Shown piece after piece: positions 9,221-21,286 of a stretch of DNA of 64,000 bases. The translations under genes were made by a program, and so were the position numbers. Source of the DNA: Carposina sasakii (Eukaryota > Arthropoda > Insecta > Lepidoptera > Carposinidae); contig CP053157.1 in NCBI GenBank assembly GCA_014607495.2, positions 1,054,001-1,118,000 on the forward strand, written 5' to 3'. Under the pieces are notes generated by a model. That model was not told the DNA's origin. It worked only from the letters and a program-made list of their open reading frames with translations, and searched no databases. The first letter of the stretch is position 1, and every line of letters begins with the position of its first letter.

Positions 9221-11563
9221 CTTACTATTTCGTATTCCCTAAGATACCTAATGTTAATGTTAGCTATTACAATGGACCATGATAAAAATAAATGAAAATC
9301 ATTAAAAATATCCGATAAAATTGAAATGGAGAGCCATTGATTAAAAATAAAATGTAAAAAGTAAGCTAACTTCACAATTGACATATAAAACCTTACCGTC
9401 CGATAAATCAGGATTTCTACAGATATCTATATTTTAAAGAAGAAAATTTTAACTTTATGAATTATTATTATTATCCTTGTATTTTTAAAAGTGGATAAAA
9501 TTTGAAATCAAAATACTGAGTTTAATTCATTACTTTTTTATATTAAAATTTAAGAGCTTAATCCTTGTGATTTAGGTTATTCTTATTTAGTTAAATTATT
9601 TAGTAATAAAATACTACCTTATACCCCAATCTAATGTTTAATTTTATTAAACTATTTGTTAAAAGTACAAAAATTTGTTTTTTTACAAACATAATAATAT
9701 TATTTACTTCAGTAGGTTTTAGACATTTCTTTAGTTTCAGACATTTTAGATATTTATTAGACTTACCTACGTGGTTTTCATTTAGAATGTTAATATAATT
9801 ATTATTATAGTTTGAACAAGTATAAAAACCCTAAATATGTGTAGTATCTATATGTCTATAAACCAGAAAATGTTTAGTATATGGAGACATTTATTTCACT
9901 ATAATATTCCTTATCCTACCCCTTTAAACCATGGACCTAAGTATCCATGCCCACAACACAATCTTCTCTTAAATTTATTAATTATAATAAGTAGGTTATA
10001 AAGTGGATGTTTTGTAAATCAGTGTTGTACAATATATTAATCATCAATTTACCCGTTTAAAAAACTTTTATAGAATTAGTCGTATCTGCCGGTCACTGGA
10101 TCACGTTCAAATGTTTTGTCTTGATCGCGGAATTATGTTTTACTTAGATGTAACCTTTTAAATCAAAGTAAGAAAAAATCCTAAGCATTGTAAAAATCTA
10201 ATTTATTTACATAAATATATTATATTGTTTTGTAGTGTACCTATTATATTGAATTTGGATGAATATTAATATGTACTTAATCCTAAGAGACTGAAAAAGA
10301 GTGTTCTAAAATCTGCGAAATTATAATTTTTATCATCAAAACAACGGCTATTGTTTGAAATAATTTCTTTAACTTGAATTTAGATTTTACTTTATTTATA
10401 CTTAAAGTATCATCATCGGGTCCAAAGTTTGGTCCAGACAATATATTAGTCGATTTATTTTTATTTATAGTCTCGTAGTTTACGCACTTTTACAGTAAAA
10501 TTGCTTTTTTTAAAGTTATAAACTAATTATGAGCTACCTATCTTGGCCACATAGTAAATGGATTCCTTCATACTTAATTACGCAAATATATAAAAACAAA
10601 CTGTAGCTACAAATGTACCTACTAGGTAGCTGAAAATCGATAAAATTTATCTCTATATCTAAGTTTCGTTTATTAACGAGTGAAATATTTTGGTAATTTG
10701 AAACGATTTCTGTATTATTACATCGAATGCAAACGTTTGAAAAATGTTAATGTTATATTAATTTGACAAAATGTGTATTAGATCTGTTTTCACTAAGCTA
10801 ACAAAACACTCATTTCAAAATAGAGTGGGAACTAGTGGGTATGTTCAAAATATTACTTAAATTATAAATTTTTTGTGATTTGTATTACTTTTACCCCTTT
10901 TAATAATAAATGTGGTTTCCAGTGTATTCAAATACTCATCTGTCATCTGCTATAAAAATTGTATCTCGCATTTACTATTAAACAGGTAAATCTGTGTATT
11001 ACTTAGGAAATATTGAAGACAATGCATGTATGTATGTACGTTCTTACTTTTAAGTACTTATTCCATATAAACATAAATATTAATTTGTCGATGTTGTGAA
11101 CTAAAAGATTATTATTATAGTGTTATTAAATATAAAATTGTAGATTAACTCATAACTTTTATGTCGAATTATTTATAGCTGCCAAAATTATTATTTCCGC
11201 GTGGACTGATGTATTCAGCGAAAGAAATACTCAAATACTTGTTATAAATAATATTACATATATTTATTAATTATTTTAAGATTTGTAAAATATATCACTT
11301 GTTGGTTGAATTTGATATTTACTACACAATTCCGTGCCAAAATTGTCAACATTTAAAATTATATTGAAATGTTTAAAAAACATATTTCGGCCAATTTGTA
11401 ATTTTTGAGAACATTCTTCCTACTGGTATATCTGGAGTAAGAATTTAAGAACTACTTAAATCAATATATTCAGCACCTTTGCAATAATGATGCTTTGCTC
11501 TGATTAGCCAATATAGCTAAATCTAGTTAGCCAGTTTTATTAAGTTTAGCCATTTTAAAGACA
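9221..11563. other. AT-rich stretch without recognisable gene
   Basis: Strongly AT-rich, with many stops in all frames. No terminal repeats, LINE motifs or coding segments are seen. It may include the distal 3-prime UTR. Confidence 0.5.
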
Positions 11564-11571
11564 GGCTAGAC

Positions 11572-11904
11572 CAGGAGTCTACAATTAGTTTCGCTCGGGG
11601 TCCGTTTTAAGAAATGAAATGACCATCGCGGTCCGCACATTACTTTATTTATAGAAAAAAATATTTATTAAACACATGTAATTACGGAACCAACAAAGGT
11701 AATTTCAAAAGGCAACCGTGAACTGTTTCTCGCTTGTTTGTTACTTCGCCCGGCCGTTTTCGAATTGACGTCAAAAAAATTAATGTATCCCATATTTTTA
11801 TTAAAAGGCGCACTCTGTAGTGCAAGTTCCTGTGTTCTCGCGGTCCGCACAAAATGGGTCGGCGGTCCGGATGCGGACCGTGGTCCGCCATTTGGCGAAC
11901 CCTG
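11572..11904. mobile_element. hAT-like MITE with 8-bp target duplication
   Basis: Ends CAGGAGTCTACAA and, inverted, CAGGGTTCGCCAA are imperfect terminal repeats of the hAT type. GGCTAGAC (11564-11571) and CGCTAGAC (11905-11912) are an 8-bp duplication with one mismatch. Inside both ends CGGTCCGCAC and related GGTCCG words recur, likely transposase-binding repeats. No coding capacity. Confidence 0.75.
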
Positions 11905-11912
11905 CGCTAGAC

Positions 11913-12294
11913 TTTACTGTTTCAGTAAATGCAAATTCCCCGGTAAGTTTCGGACAGTCCTTTAAAAAATTATGAGGACATGGCAATGAAAGAAAGCGAG
12001 GTAAAGACCATGCAATTTTATATTTAAGTTGAAAACTCTTAATCCAGATATCTAGATAGGATACATGGCACAACGTAACATGAACTTATATTAATTGAAA
12101 AATAATTTTATTGTATTTTCGAAGGAATTGAAAATTCAATATAACTTTATGTATTCCGTCTTGAACAGTGGTATTTTTAAAATGTCTCCTGATAATATTA
12201 GTCTCAGGGAGCTTTGTCATAAGGATATTATGTTTACAAACAGTTGTGACGTGGCGTTTATAATGAGGTAATGCCACTTACTGCTGTAGGTACT
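11913..12294. other. No recognisable gene
   Basis: AT-rich intergenic sequence; nothing supported. Confidence 0.4.
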
Positions 12295-12707
12295 GCGCCC
12301 GTAGCATGAATTTGATGAGAGCGAGATATCTCACATTTAAACGTCAAATTCACATAGCTATATAAAAAATAGACAAAAGACTTGGTTCGTTAAGTTAGGA
12401 ATTAGAATAGACACTCGTGCTCAAGCTAATATTGTATGAATTTGCCCTGAAAGAAGTGCTTTGCAATCAGTTTTTACACGTAAAGTACCTACATACAATT
12501 ACATGTCTAATTTTATCGGATATTTTTAATGAGCTGGGTCCATTTCAGCATAATTATGTTTTTCTGTTTGGCTGTATTGTGAAACATTTTTGAATGCTGA
12601 ATAAATAATTTATTTCTTAATTTCTTTCTTTAATCATTACATAGCTCTGTGAATTTGTCGCGTAAATGTGAGCCATCTCGCTCTTACCAAGTTCATGCTA
12701 CGGGCGC
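12295..12707. mobile_element. MITE family A, copy 1
   Basis: Terminal inverted repeats GCGCCCGTAGCATGAATTTG and GTTCATGCTACGGGCGC continue inwards as GAGAGCGAGATATCTCAC and AATTCACATAGCT. Family members lie at 26691, 39438, 40088 and 41138. No target duplication is resolved. Confidence 0.75.
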
Positions 12708-13304
12708 TGGTTTCCTTAGTTGCCGTTTAGGTGAGACTTCCAGAGACCACCTTCTAGCCTGCTATTTCTATTATCGTTATGATGGGAATAACAAGTATCC
12801 AAAGGCAACCTTGGAATCTCATTCTTATGCAGCTGTAACCTGCCCTATATCCTAATGGGATTGTGCCCATAGAATTATATTTATATGTTATTTATACGAC
12901 GTTCATGTTTATCAGACATTCCGCTGAGCTTCATGTATGTTTGCCGCCAAAAGTAACATATTTTATCATAATAATTGTTAGAAATGTAATATGTAATTTA
13001 ATGTGCATTAGAATCCGTTCCGTTTTGCTGTCCAAGAACCCTAACTTGAAATACCTGCATATAATTTCATAGTTCCGTTTCCTAGAGTTTGAAAACGTAT
13101 ATTCCTGATTCTGTACTACTATAATTGTCACATACCTAATATCTGTGGAATCTGACTTGATGGATAAAATTATTCTAGCAATACTTCTTTCAATGCAATA
13201 CTTATTAGTGGCCAGTCATGGCTACCCCATTTTGGGTATACAGTCATGTATCTATGTATAGGTATGCTAGCCTACGCTCTAAAGATGCTAGGTGATCATA
13301 CATT
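12708..13304. other. No recognisable gene
   Basis: AT-rich; no coding pattern or repeat ends that I can support. Confidence 0.4.
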
Positions 13305-13454
13305 ATGGTTGATTCTGACGGTCACACTTAAACGTAAACCTAATCTTAGTCAGGTCTATCTCTCTCCATTCTTAACATAAATGGCTGAGAGAGAAAAGGA
13401 CAGGTAGGACTAATTATACGTTTAGGTTTAAGTGTGACTGTCAGAATCGACCAT
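13305..13454. mobile_element. Foldback element (150 bp)
   Basis: ATGGTTGATTCTGACGGTCA and its inverted partner TGACTGTCAGAATCGACCAT are joined by shorter paired blocks (CTTAAACGTAAACCTAAT / TACGTTTAGGTTTAAG), so the whole unit folds into one hairpin. ATT flanks both sides. Confidence 0.65.
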
Positions 13455-15429
13455 ATTAACCCACCGGTATCATTGTTATTGCACCTCCATCGCTTCGGTT
13501 AAGTTCGGTTACCCTAAATATTTCCACGTTTTCATGATTAGCTAAGGCGGTTTTGCATAAGATTTATGTGGCTACTAAAATTGCGGCATGAGTTTTGAAT
13601 ACTTTAAATAAATCTCTCAGAAGAATATGATCATGTGCCTGTATTTCTTTCTCTTAACTGATATATCGATGGGGCTGATTTATCCAAGCAAAGGTCAGAT
13701 AGCCTATCTGAAGGATAAAGTTGATGCTGCCACTATTTTGATCAGGTTTTAGAAAACGACAACGTCAAATTTATTTTTCAGATAAGCTATCTGATCATTG
13801 GAAAACGGACCTTAGTTTCGTTTGTTTAATTAGATACCTACTGGAAAGTGTACAATCATGCATAAACCGCCTTAGGTATATTTTCGTCATCGAATATTTT
13901 CAAATCCAAAAATTTATATTGTATACCTATCAGATAATTTGATTAATTACGACTGTGCTGTTTTATATCTCGATATATTTTATACCGATGTCTCTAAATA
14001 AAATGTGTATAAAAATCGTTTTGTTTTATTATATTTGGTTATTATAAAATTACTAACTGACCTGGAAAAAGTAGTTTTATAAATAAAATGTAAATGTTAC
14101 CTTAAATGAATTATAAAAGCGATCAGCGATCATTGTAGGTACCTACCTACAATTTTTAGAACTGCATAATATTGCTATTATTTTGCTTGGTAAGTAATCA
14201 GCAAACATTTCATACAATACTAACTTATAATAAATAATTGATAAAATTTGACTTTTTGATTTATCGCAGTATAATTTATGACGTGCGAAGTTGCCTAACG
14301 AAATTTAAGAAGTGCCATCTAGCGATGAGCTCTGGAACTAAAATATTTCCCGCAGGATATCTGTAGGTGGCCGAGTTTACAAACTCTACTGCTCCATCTT
14401 TTTGCTAGACGAAACAAAAGTTTCAGATCTTATTACATAGCTGGCGCTAGTTGTAATAATTAACATTTTAATTAATAACATTTTATTTATTCAGAATTCC
14501 GCAGAATGGTGAAGTGAACCTTGAAGAACGAATAAAGAGATAGGATAATCAACGTAGAGCAAGCAGCAGCAACCAGCGATCGCCAATTATTTTATCTGTG
14601 AACCTACCAGCATCATTATGAACGTTATAAACTAATCACTGGGTAAATAACCACTTGAATTCTCATTTCCCAACACAACAGCGTACTTTGAACAGATTTT
14701 GAGGATTCCAGTCAATCAGACCCACACCACCACGCACAGCCCAAATGTGCCCAAAACAAATCCTTGCGCTGTTGCCGTCATGAACGCACCCAAACAAAAT
14801 AGGCGCGGAGCGGCAACGCCTGACTGCTATCCCGTCAGTCGCGTCTCGGAAATAGTTACGTGCCCATAGTAAATAATTACCGGTTTTTTTTATAAACAAG
14901 TTATGTCTTACCGATTGAACGGTATTTTGGAAAGGACATTCATTTGTATAAAAAATACATTAATATAAAATAAATATACGTCTTACTATAATAGTCATAA
15001 ATCAGGATCATTAACTATATAAATATTATTCTTATTTCAGGATATAAAAAAATATTTTTTTCCTATAGTTATTACTTATGGAGAAATAATTAATAAGTAA
15101 GTAACAAATATTTTGGATTTCATATTCAATTTAACAAAATAATGACGAGCCTCCTTTTAGAAAAATTTTCGTTATTTACTTCTTGCTATGGTATGATATG
15201 GTAGGTATGATATTTGCGAGACCAGGTTACGCACCTATTTTCTAAAATATTAATTAATAACTTAAATTGGAATTACTTAATTTATTTTAGTAAGCACCTA
15301 CATTAATGAGAATGAGTTATGATAATTTAATTTAATATTAAATGGTTTTGGACATTCCTGTTTACAAAACTTAGTGCACTGATCTTGAAATAAAAACATT
15401 CAATTTAGCCGCAATCGACAGAATATGAT
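13455..15429. other. No recognisable gene; one unexplained 78-codon frame
   Basis: Mostly AT-rich. A more GC-rich patch at 14690-14880 carries an open minus-strand frame (14663-14899; GGVGLIDWNPQNLF, DGIAVRRCRSAP) that I cannot assign. A perfect palindrome TTGTAGGTACCTACCTACAA-like sequence lies near 14135. GCCATCTAGCG at about 14314 is a phrase frequent in lepidopteran intergenic DNA. Confidence 0.35.
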
Positions 15430-15665
15430 TTAAACCTACTAATATTATAAACGCGAAAGTATGTAAGTAGTAAGTATGGATGGATGGATGTTTGTTACTC
15501 TTTCACGTAAAAACAGCTGAAGCAATTTTAATTTTTTTTAAAAGTCGTATTGAGTTAGCTGACACCCTGGATTAACACATAGGCTACTTTTTATCGCGGG
15601 AAAATATTTTTATCCCGGTTAATTTCGACATTTTTCTGCAGTCCACGCGGACGAAGTCAAGCAAA
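15430..15665 (+). mobile_element. Lepidopteran Helitron-like non-autonomous repeat
   Basis: It starts CTACTAATATTATAAACGCGAAAGT, has CTCTTTCACG, AACACATAGGCTACTTTTTAT, and ends GCAGTCCACGCGGACGAAGTC. These blocks recur at 41955, 45668, 52729, 57118 and, inverted, 63740. Assignment to a Helitron-type (Lep1-like) family is from memory of such repeats. Confidence 0.6.
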
Positions 15666-15902
15666 TAAAGGGAGAACCTGTGAAAATATCATTTTTTTAC
15701 ATTTACTCATAGATTAGTCCATGTAGTCCATTCATCTTCGTAAACTTTATAGCATATTTGTGTTATTCTGATGTGCTACATAATTTCCAACTTAAATCGA
15801 AATCTGGTTGTTAGTTTTTTGCGTTAAAAAGCATAGAATAACAATCATCTATTCTCACGAACTTTCACATCTACTTACATATAAATTTCATAAGGGAGAC
15901 GA

Positions 15903-16000
15903 TAAGTTAGCAACTTATCACAGATCATTTACTTATATCAGTCGCTTCTAAACGTGGCTGGGGGATCCCTTTATAATCTCGCAGTGTTGGCTACAGACCT
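15903..16000 (+). repeat. Dispersed repeat D, copy
   Basis: TAGCAACTTATCACAGATCATTTA.., CTAAACGTGGCTG and CTCGCAGTGTTGGCTAC match the other D copies. Family unknown. Confidence 0.5.
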
Positions 16001-16184
16001 GTGTGTATGTAAAAATTAAAAGTTTAAGATTTTATCATAGAAAGAACACTTTTGAACACTTACGACTATACTAAAAACCATAACTCGAGAGATAGTTTAA
16101 CCATGGAGAAGATATTAAAGTTTAACAGTTCATTTTGCACAAGTGTCGCCGTGGTCGGGCTAATGCAGTTCGTATCGATATTTT

Positions 16185-16742
16185 AATAAACTGACTTTTA
16201 GAAAAAAAATTTAACCGACTTCAAAGTTTAACTAAAAAGCAATAAATAACGTAACTAATTTATCTACTTAATACATATTAAATATCTCAAATTATTTAAA
16301 TATTTACAACTTAATACCTAATACTTTAACAAAGTCATCTTTAACTATTTAAATATTTATAATTATCACTTATTTTTTGGAGTCGGTGCCAGCCTAGGTA
16401 ACGTAGTCTGTTGTATTGATGGACGCGCGCGGCTGGCAACGACACACACACGGAAAAATACAATACGGTGTAGTAGGCAGCGGTAATGCAATTTCCTATT
16501 CAGGGTCAGTTTTCTTAATTACATTTATTTGTTTGGCTGGCACCGACTCCAAAAAATAAGTTATAATTATAAATATTTAAATAGTTAAAGATGACTTTGT
16601 TAAAGTATTAGGTATTAAGTTGTAAATATTTAAATAATTTGAGATATTTAATATGTATTAAGTAGATAAATTAGTTACGTTATTTATTGCTTTTTAGTTA
16701 AACTTTGAAGTCGGTTATTTTTTTCTAAAAGTCAGTTTATTT
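16185..16742. mobile_element. Large foldback element with ~210-bp arms
   Basis: The left arm (16185-16394: AATAAACTGACTTTTAG.. to GGAGTCGGTGCCAGCC) is repeated nearly perfectly in inverse at 16535-16742. The ~140-bp loop contains GGACGCGCGCGGCTGGC. Both arms contain AACCGACTTCAAAGTTT, a phrase also found inverted at about 17783-17797. High arm identity suggests recent formation or gene conversion. Confidence 0.85.
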
Positions 16743-16794
16743 CTCGATTTTTAGTTGTGTTAATGCGTTGTGGACTTAAATAGATGCTAGTTTA

Positions 16795-17165
16795 TACATG
16801 GTGATTTTTGGTCGTCAACGTTCCTGAAAACTACGTAATCTGCTCAACATCACGATCATTTTTCTCCTTGGAAGCATACCTGGGAAGAGTCTGGTTTCCA
16901 AAATATTAGGGTCCAAAGTTGAGTAAATAGACTGCGTTTTTCTGCATGAATGCACATAGACGCGCGTAGCAAGATTTTTCACGAGAAATAATTAATATCT
17001 GTCTATGAAAAAACCTTGCATAAACACTAGACACTATAAATTTTGCCAGATCAAGTATTTAAATAAAAAAAAATCCCAGCATTTTTTTTTTTGTATAAAC
17101 TTACTTTATTTGATGTATAGAGTACGTACCCTTCGTTAATGGTGGCCACAAAAAAACACCCTGTA
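16795..17165. mobile_element. TA-flanked Tc1/mariner-like MITE
   Basis: The left end TACATGGTGATTTTTGG pairs with CCACAAAAAAACACCCTGTA at the right. The interior (TTAGGGTCCAAAGTTGAGTAAATAGACTGCG.., TGCACATAGACGCGCGTAGCAA) is repeated at 35740-36010. It directly adjoins the 129-bp tandem array. Confidence 0.55.
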
Positions 17166-17516
17166 TAGTTTCCATCGACCAATTGCAGTACTGTCCCCTA
17201 ACTCCTAACCGTTAAGGAGTTCTGTAGCTTGACCATCAGCACAGCAGCATCAGATCTTGATTCAAGTAACACGTAAGCCCTATATACTACTAAATAGTTT
17301 TCATCGACCAATGGCAGTACTGTCTCCCAACTCCTAACCATTAAGGAGTTCTGTATCTTCATCATCAGCACAGCAGCATCAGATGTTGATTCAAGTAACA
17401 CGTTAGCCCTACATACTACTAAATAGTTTCCATTGACCAATTGCAGTACTGTATCCTAACTCCTAACCGTTAAGGAGTTCTGTAGCTTCATCATCAGCAC
17501 AGCAGCATTAGATGTT
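17166..17516. repeat. 129-bp tandem repeat, about 2.7 copies
   Basis: Units start at 17166, 17295 and 17424, each TAGTTT.CAT.GACCAAT.GCAG and ending near CACAGCAGCAT. The period of 129 is a multiple of three, and the minus strand stays open across two units (80 codons, repeating ENYLVVYRAYVLLES-like text). The unit looks like part of a transposable element with the AACCGACTTC end nearby. Confidence 0.9.
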
Positions 17517-17559
17517 GACACCCTGAAGCATATACCTGAGTAAGACATGATTACGTAAG

Positions 17560-17800
17560 AAAAGCACCATACGAGCATACAATTTTCGGTGGTTGCCCTA
17601 GATTTCTCCTGGATCCCATCATCAGATCCTGACCTGGTGAAAATGGGACCACCTCAGAAGTGAACTCTATCCAACCAAAAAAAAATTTTTGAAATCCGTT
17701 TATAATTGACGGAAATATCGGTGAACATACATAAAAAAAAAATATTATACATACAGACGAATTGAGAACCTCCTCCTTTTTTTGAAGTCGGTTAAAAATA
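17560..17800 (-). repeat. Transposon-end repeat with AACCGACTTC terminus
   Basis: On the minus strand it starts TTTAACCGACTTCAAAAAAAG then GGAGGAGGTTCTCAATTCG, an end often seen in lepidopteran repeats, and continues through GTTCACTTCTGAGGTGG. Together with the tandem array and the foldback at 16185-16742, which carry the same AACCGACTTC word, it may be one composite element. Confidence 0.5.
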
Positions 17801-17952
17801 CAGATTGGTATTTCACGTATATGTATATTTAAAATAATCAAATTGGCAATTAATTTACAGTTTGAGGTATAACGTCACTAAGTATTTAATAACCCTTTCT
17901 CTGTCACTTACTTGTCAAATTAGTCTCTCGAATTATAGTTTTTAGTATAGTT

Positions 17953-18195
17953 CGCGATGGTTAAGAAGTGCGCCTTTTAGTCGGGAGGCGTGAGTTCGAT
18001 ACCGGTCACGGGCCTGTACCACTGAATTTATTTAATGTAAGGATTTTTTCAAAAATTGTCACTTAGCTATACCCGAGAAGGGTTGGCGTCAGTCAGGCGG
18101 CCGGCAATAAAAACTAATACCAAAACTTTGGCAATGTGAGTTTCGAAAGAAACCATGTTGCACCGACCCCATGAATAATGGGATAAGGGCAGGAA
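17953..18195 (+). mobile_element. tRNA-like SINE, second family
   Basis: A-box-like TGGTTAAGAAGTGC and B-box-like GAGTTCGATACC are about 35 bases apart, followed by GGGTTGGCGTCAGTC and CACCGACCCCATGAATAATGG. The end AAGATGATGAA resembles RTE tails. No target duplication is resolved. Confidence 0.5.
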
Positions 18196-18764
18196 GATGA
18201 TGAATATAGTTCGTACGATTATCTTTATTTTGATCGATGGCGCTAAATTGAGTAGGTAGGTACCTATTTACGTTATATTAAGATATTTACGTAGGTAATG
18301 CACGAGGGATCCTACCTCTTTTGATTAAAAGCTCCTTCAGGTAGAAAATTTATTTATTTGCATGATGATGTGACGGATGTAATGTAAAAGTTACAATTAA
18401 CTTTCGGATTAGCTACCTATTCAACTGATATTGTATCTAATAATGTATACATACCTAGGTAGAATAGAACCGTGGGGCTCAAGCGTAATTTAATATTTTT
18501 TACTATGACGCTACCTACCCGAAATGCCAACTTATTTTACTGACTAGGTGGGTATGTGGTAAATATTTGAAAAATTTGTAAAACAGAAAAAATCCTTTCT
18601 ACTACCTACCTAACATTATTTGATTCTGATCCAAAACGCTATTTTTAAACTTTTTAAAAGTTTTCAAGCACGTTGCCGTGTTCGAATGGCGGAATCCTTA
18701 CAATGCAGGTTGTATACAAAACTTGTTTGACCAGAATTGAGAAAAAAGTGGCGGGCAAGTTCGC
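18196..18764. other. No recognisable gene
   Basis: AT-rich upstream flank of the GC island; nothing supported. Confidence 0.4.
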
Positions 18765-18890
18765 CTACAATAGCATTCCGTGCCGGCTGGGTCCGCCCGC
18801 GCTCCGCCCCCCGCCCCAACCCGCTCCCCGCGCAGGCCGCGCGCCGCCAGTCCGCGACTGAGCGCGACCGCGTGCACCGTCCGTGCTAAC
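18765..18890 (+). promoter_or_regulatory. GC-rich island, candidate promoter / first exon
   Basis: About 125 bases are strongly GC-rich with many CpG (CCGCCCGCGCTCCGCCCCC, CGCAGGCCGCGCGCCGCC) inside AT-rich DNA. GC-box-like words are present, and an initiator-like TCAGTC is on the opposite strand (18857 area). The sequence after it looks leader-like on the + strand, so direction is uncertain. No long coding frame starts here. Confidence 0.4.
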
Positions 18891-20359
18891 GACTATCAAA
18901 ATGTACTTTCATAAAAATCACCTTCATTACAAACAAAAGCATTAACTGCTCTAAATCCAATACTTTGTATAGTGGTCCTAGTAAGTTTTATATTTCGATA
19001 ACAATCTAACTTAAAAACTCTATTTCAATTGCAATACTTAGGAAGCAACCAATAAGTGATATTTCGGTGTTTTATAATTTGATTTGGTGATTGATAATTC
19101 AAATCCGGTTAGTGAAAAGTGTGCTTCGTGTAAGTGTTTACGGTTTTCCGAGTTCCGGTTGTTATTGATTTTTGCGTCACATCACTGGCCCGACCATAAC
19201 AGCTGATTTTGGATTGCTGCTGCAAAAAGTCATAATTTACTGGTTTTCTAAAATAAACTTTATAATTTTATCTGGTTGAATTTATCTTTTATTGTATGTA
19301 TTTACCTAAATGAAAGTGAAATATTGATGTGTTGTATTGTATAATACTGTAATTATAAAAGTTTAACAAAAACCCTAAATACCTACCCGAAAAATAACAA
19401 GTGAAATTAAAAATCGTGAAAGTGCAGCGAGTTTGAGAACCTCTGATTGTGTATATATTTACACTTAGCAAAAACCTGTGAATAACCTTAAACGCAGTTC
19501 AGTGTAACTGGAATTACAAAGCCAAGGTTGTGTTTTCTAATTTGGATTTCATTTTTGGATGTGGAATACGACCGTATGATAAGGTATGACGAAGTTTTTA
19601 TGGTTTATTTGTAGTGGTTGTGGGTATTTTTAAGTTACAAGCCGCCCACGACCGCGCCATGCATTTCGCTAGCCGGTTTTAGGCCTATTCATGCATCGAA
19701 CTTCGAACCAAACACACTATTTTACAAATAGGCATACCATGGTTCAGTGGTAACATTTTCTTTTTACCGAAACTCAGATAAAATGAATTAAGTGTAATGT
19801 TGTTTGACACTATAATTACAGAACAAGTATGTAGCTAAGGACCTGCATAATAAACTTGGTTTATATTCCATTTTTGAAACAGCCAAAAACAAAAGAGGAT
19901 ATTTTTATAAGTACATACTAACTATGTATAACAAAACTTGTAGTAAAGATTTCTCACCTACTCAAAGCAAGTTACTAACACAAAATTAAGCTTTCCATTT
20001 GGTAACGGTAAGAGGTAATACACACAATACATTAGTTTTACTTTACCTTTTGCTATACCTTATAAATGAAGATGTACATATATTAAGGATCTATATTTTT
20101 TTTAAACTTTAGTAAATGACATTGAACTCTGTTAATCACTGGAATTTCAAAACTTACAAGTAGATTGGCAGCGGTAGAAGCTCTGAACTGGTACTCAACT
20201 GGCCCATAAGCTAGTGTGAAACTAACTGCATATTACAGGCATTGATTACACCTTTAATATAACATTATTTTGGTAACTGAAATTTTAATATTGGTACCTA
20301 TCTACTATTGTATAGTCATTGACATTTATGTCAGGGTCTTAAGTCTAATGGCCAATCGG
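18891..20359 (+). other. Possible 5-prime leader and start of a long intron
   Basis: Phrases such as GGTTAGTGAAAAGTGTGC (19108) and AATCGTGAAAGTGCAGCG (19411) resemble insect 5-prime untranslated leaders. A donor-like CTTCGT/GTAAGTG lies at 19129 and ATAAG/GTATGA near 19580. No protein-coding exon is visible in the rest. Confidence 0.3.
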
Positions 20360-20500
20360 ACATAGTCCAAAAATGACACTACACTAAGGTCACCAACCCG
20401 CCTGTCCAGCATGGTGACTATAGGCATAAAACCCCTATGGCAGTAGCCTTGTGGTGTGCCCAGGGGCAGACCTATGTCTAGCAGTGGACTGCAATAAGTT
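20360..20500 (+). mobile_element. RTE-LINE 3-prime-tail repeat
   Basis: CATAGTCCAAAA.., GGTCACCAACCCGCCTG and GGGCAGACCTATGTCTAGCAGTGGACTGCAATAA match, in direct orientation, the repeat seen inverted at 1045, 26151 and 58411. It runs into a TG microsatellite. Confidence 0.7.
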
Positions 20501-20501
20501 A

Positions 20502-20562
20502 ATGTGTGTGTGTGTGTGTGCGCATGTGTGTGTGCGCGTGTGTGTGTGCGCGTGTGTGTGTG
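20502..20562 (+). repeat. TG/GC microsatellite
   Basis: About 60 bases of alternating TG with CG interruptions, between the RTE tail and the target duplication of the MULE-like element. The frame running through it is meaningless. Confidence 0.9.
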
Positions 20563-21286
20563 TTAGGAAATGAGAGGGTGTATCCCATCTGGCCTGGTGC
20601 CTCTCCTGGCGCCGGGCCAAATGGGAAAAAAAGTTTCATCTGGCCCGGTGATATTTTTACCGGGCCAGATGACACAAATCAAGTGCCATCGTCCCCGGTA
20701 ATGGGAGAAAAGAGGATACGCCCTGTAATTTGTGAAATACTCACTACATGCATCTAAAGGGATTGAACTTATAAGTCAAACTGCTTAGTATATAGGTACA
20801 ATAATCAGTTTTTATTGTGAGTGACGCGATATCAAATTTTGTCATTAAACTCAACCTGAAATAGACTTCTTATAAGTAGATCTTTTTGAATTTGAACATA
20901 ATCAACGAAGCCAAAATGCTATGAAACAAACAAAATTATTAATAAGTAGATACTTATAGCATACAAACAGTCTAAGATATGATTTTTTATAAACAATCAA
21001 CAATATATATGAAATGATCAAGAACAATCTTTTAAATAATAGTAATACCTAATCAACGAAGCCAAATTGCTATGAATCAAACAAAATTATAAGAAATTTT
21101 TTTATTCAACAATTTTACATGGTCAAAAATTTGAATATAATAAAAATCATTTAGTATACTAGTTATCACAAATGTTAATAATCATAGATTGTAGTTGAGT
21201 ATAGTCAATAACAATTTAATTATTAATAATTTCCGAATTCTTTATCGCATTTTTTTTTAAATGACCGACGGTTATTTGATCGGTCA

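Noticed and set aside
17166..17516. Tandem 129-bp units considered as CRISPR or centromeric satellite
   Set aside because: Fewer than three units, no unique spacers, and transposon-end sequence adjoins it.
20435..20757. Open frames through the TG microsatellite
   Set aside because: Low-complexity artefacts crossing an RTE tail, a microsatellite and a transposon end.
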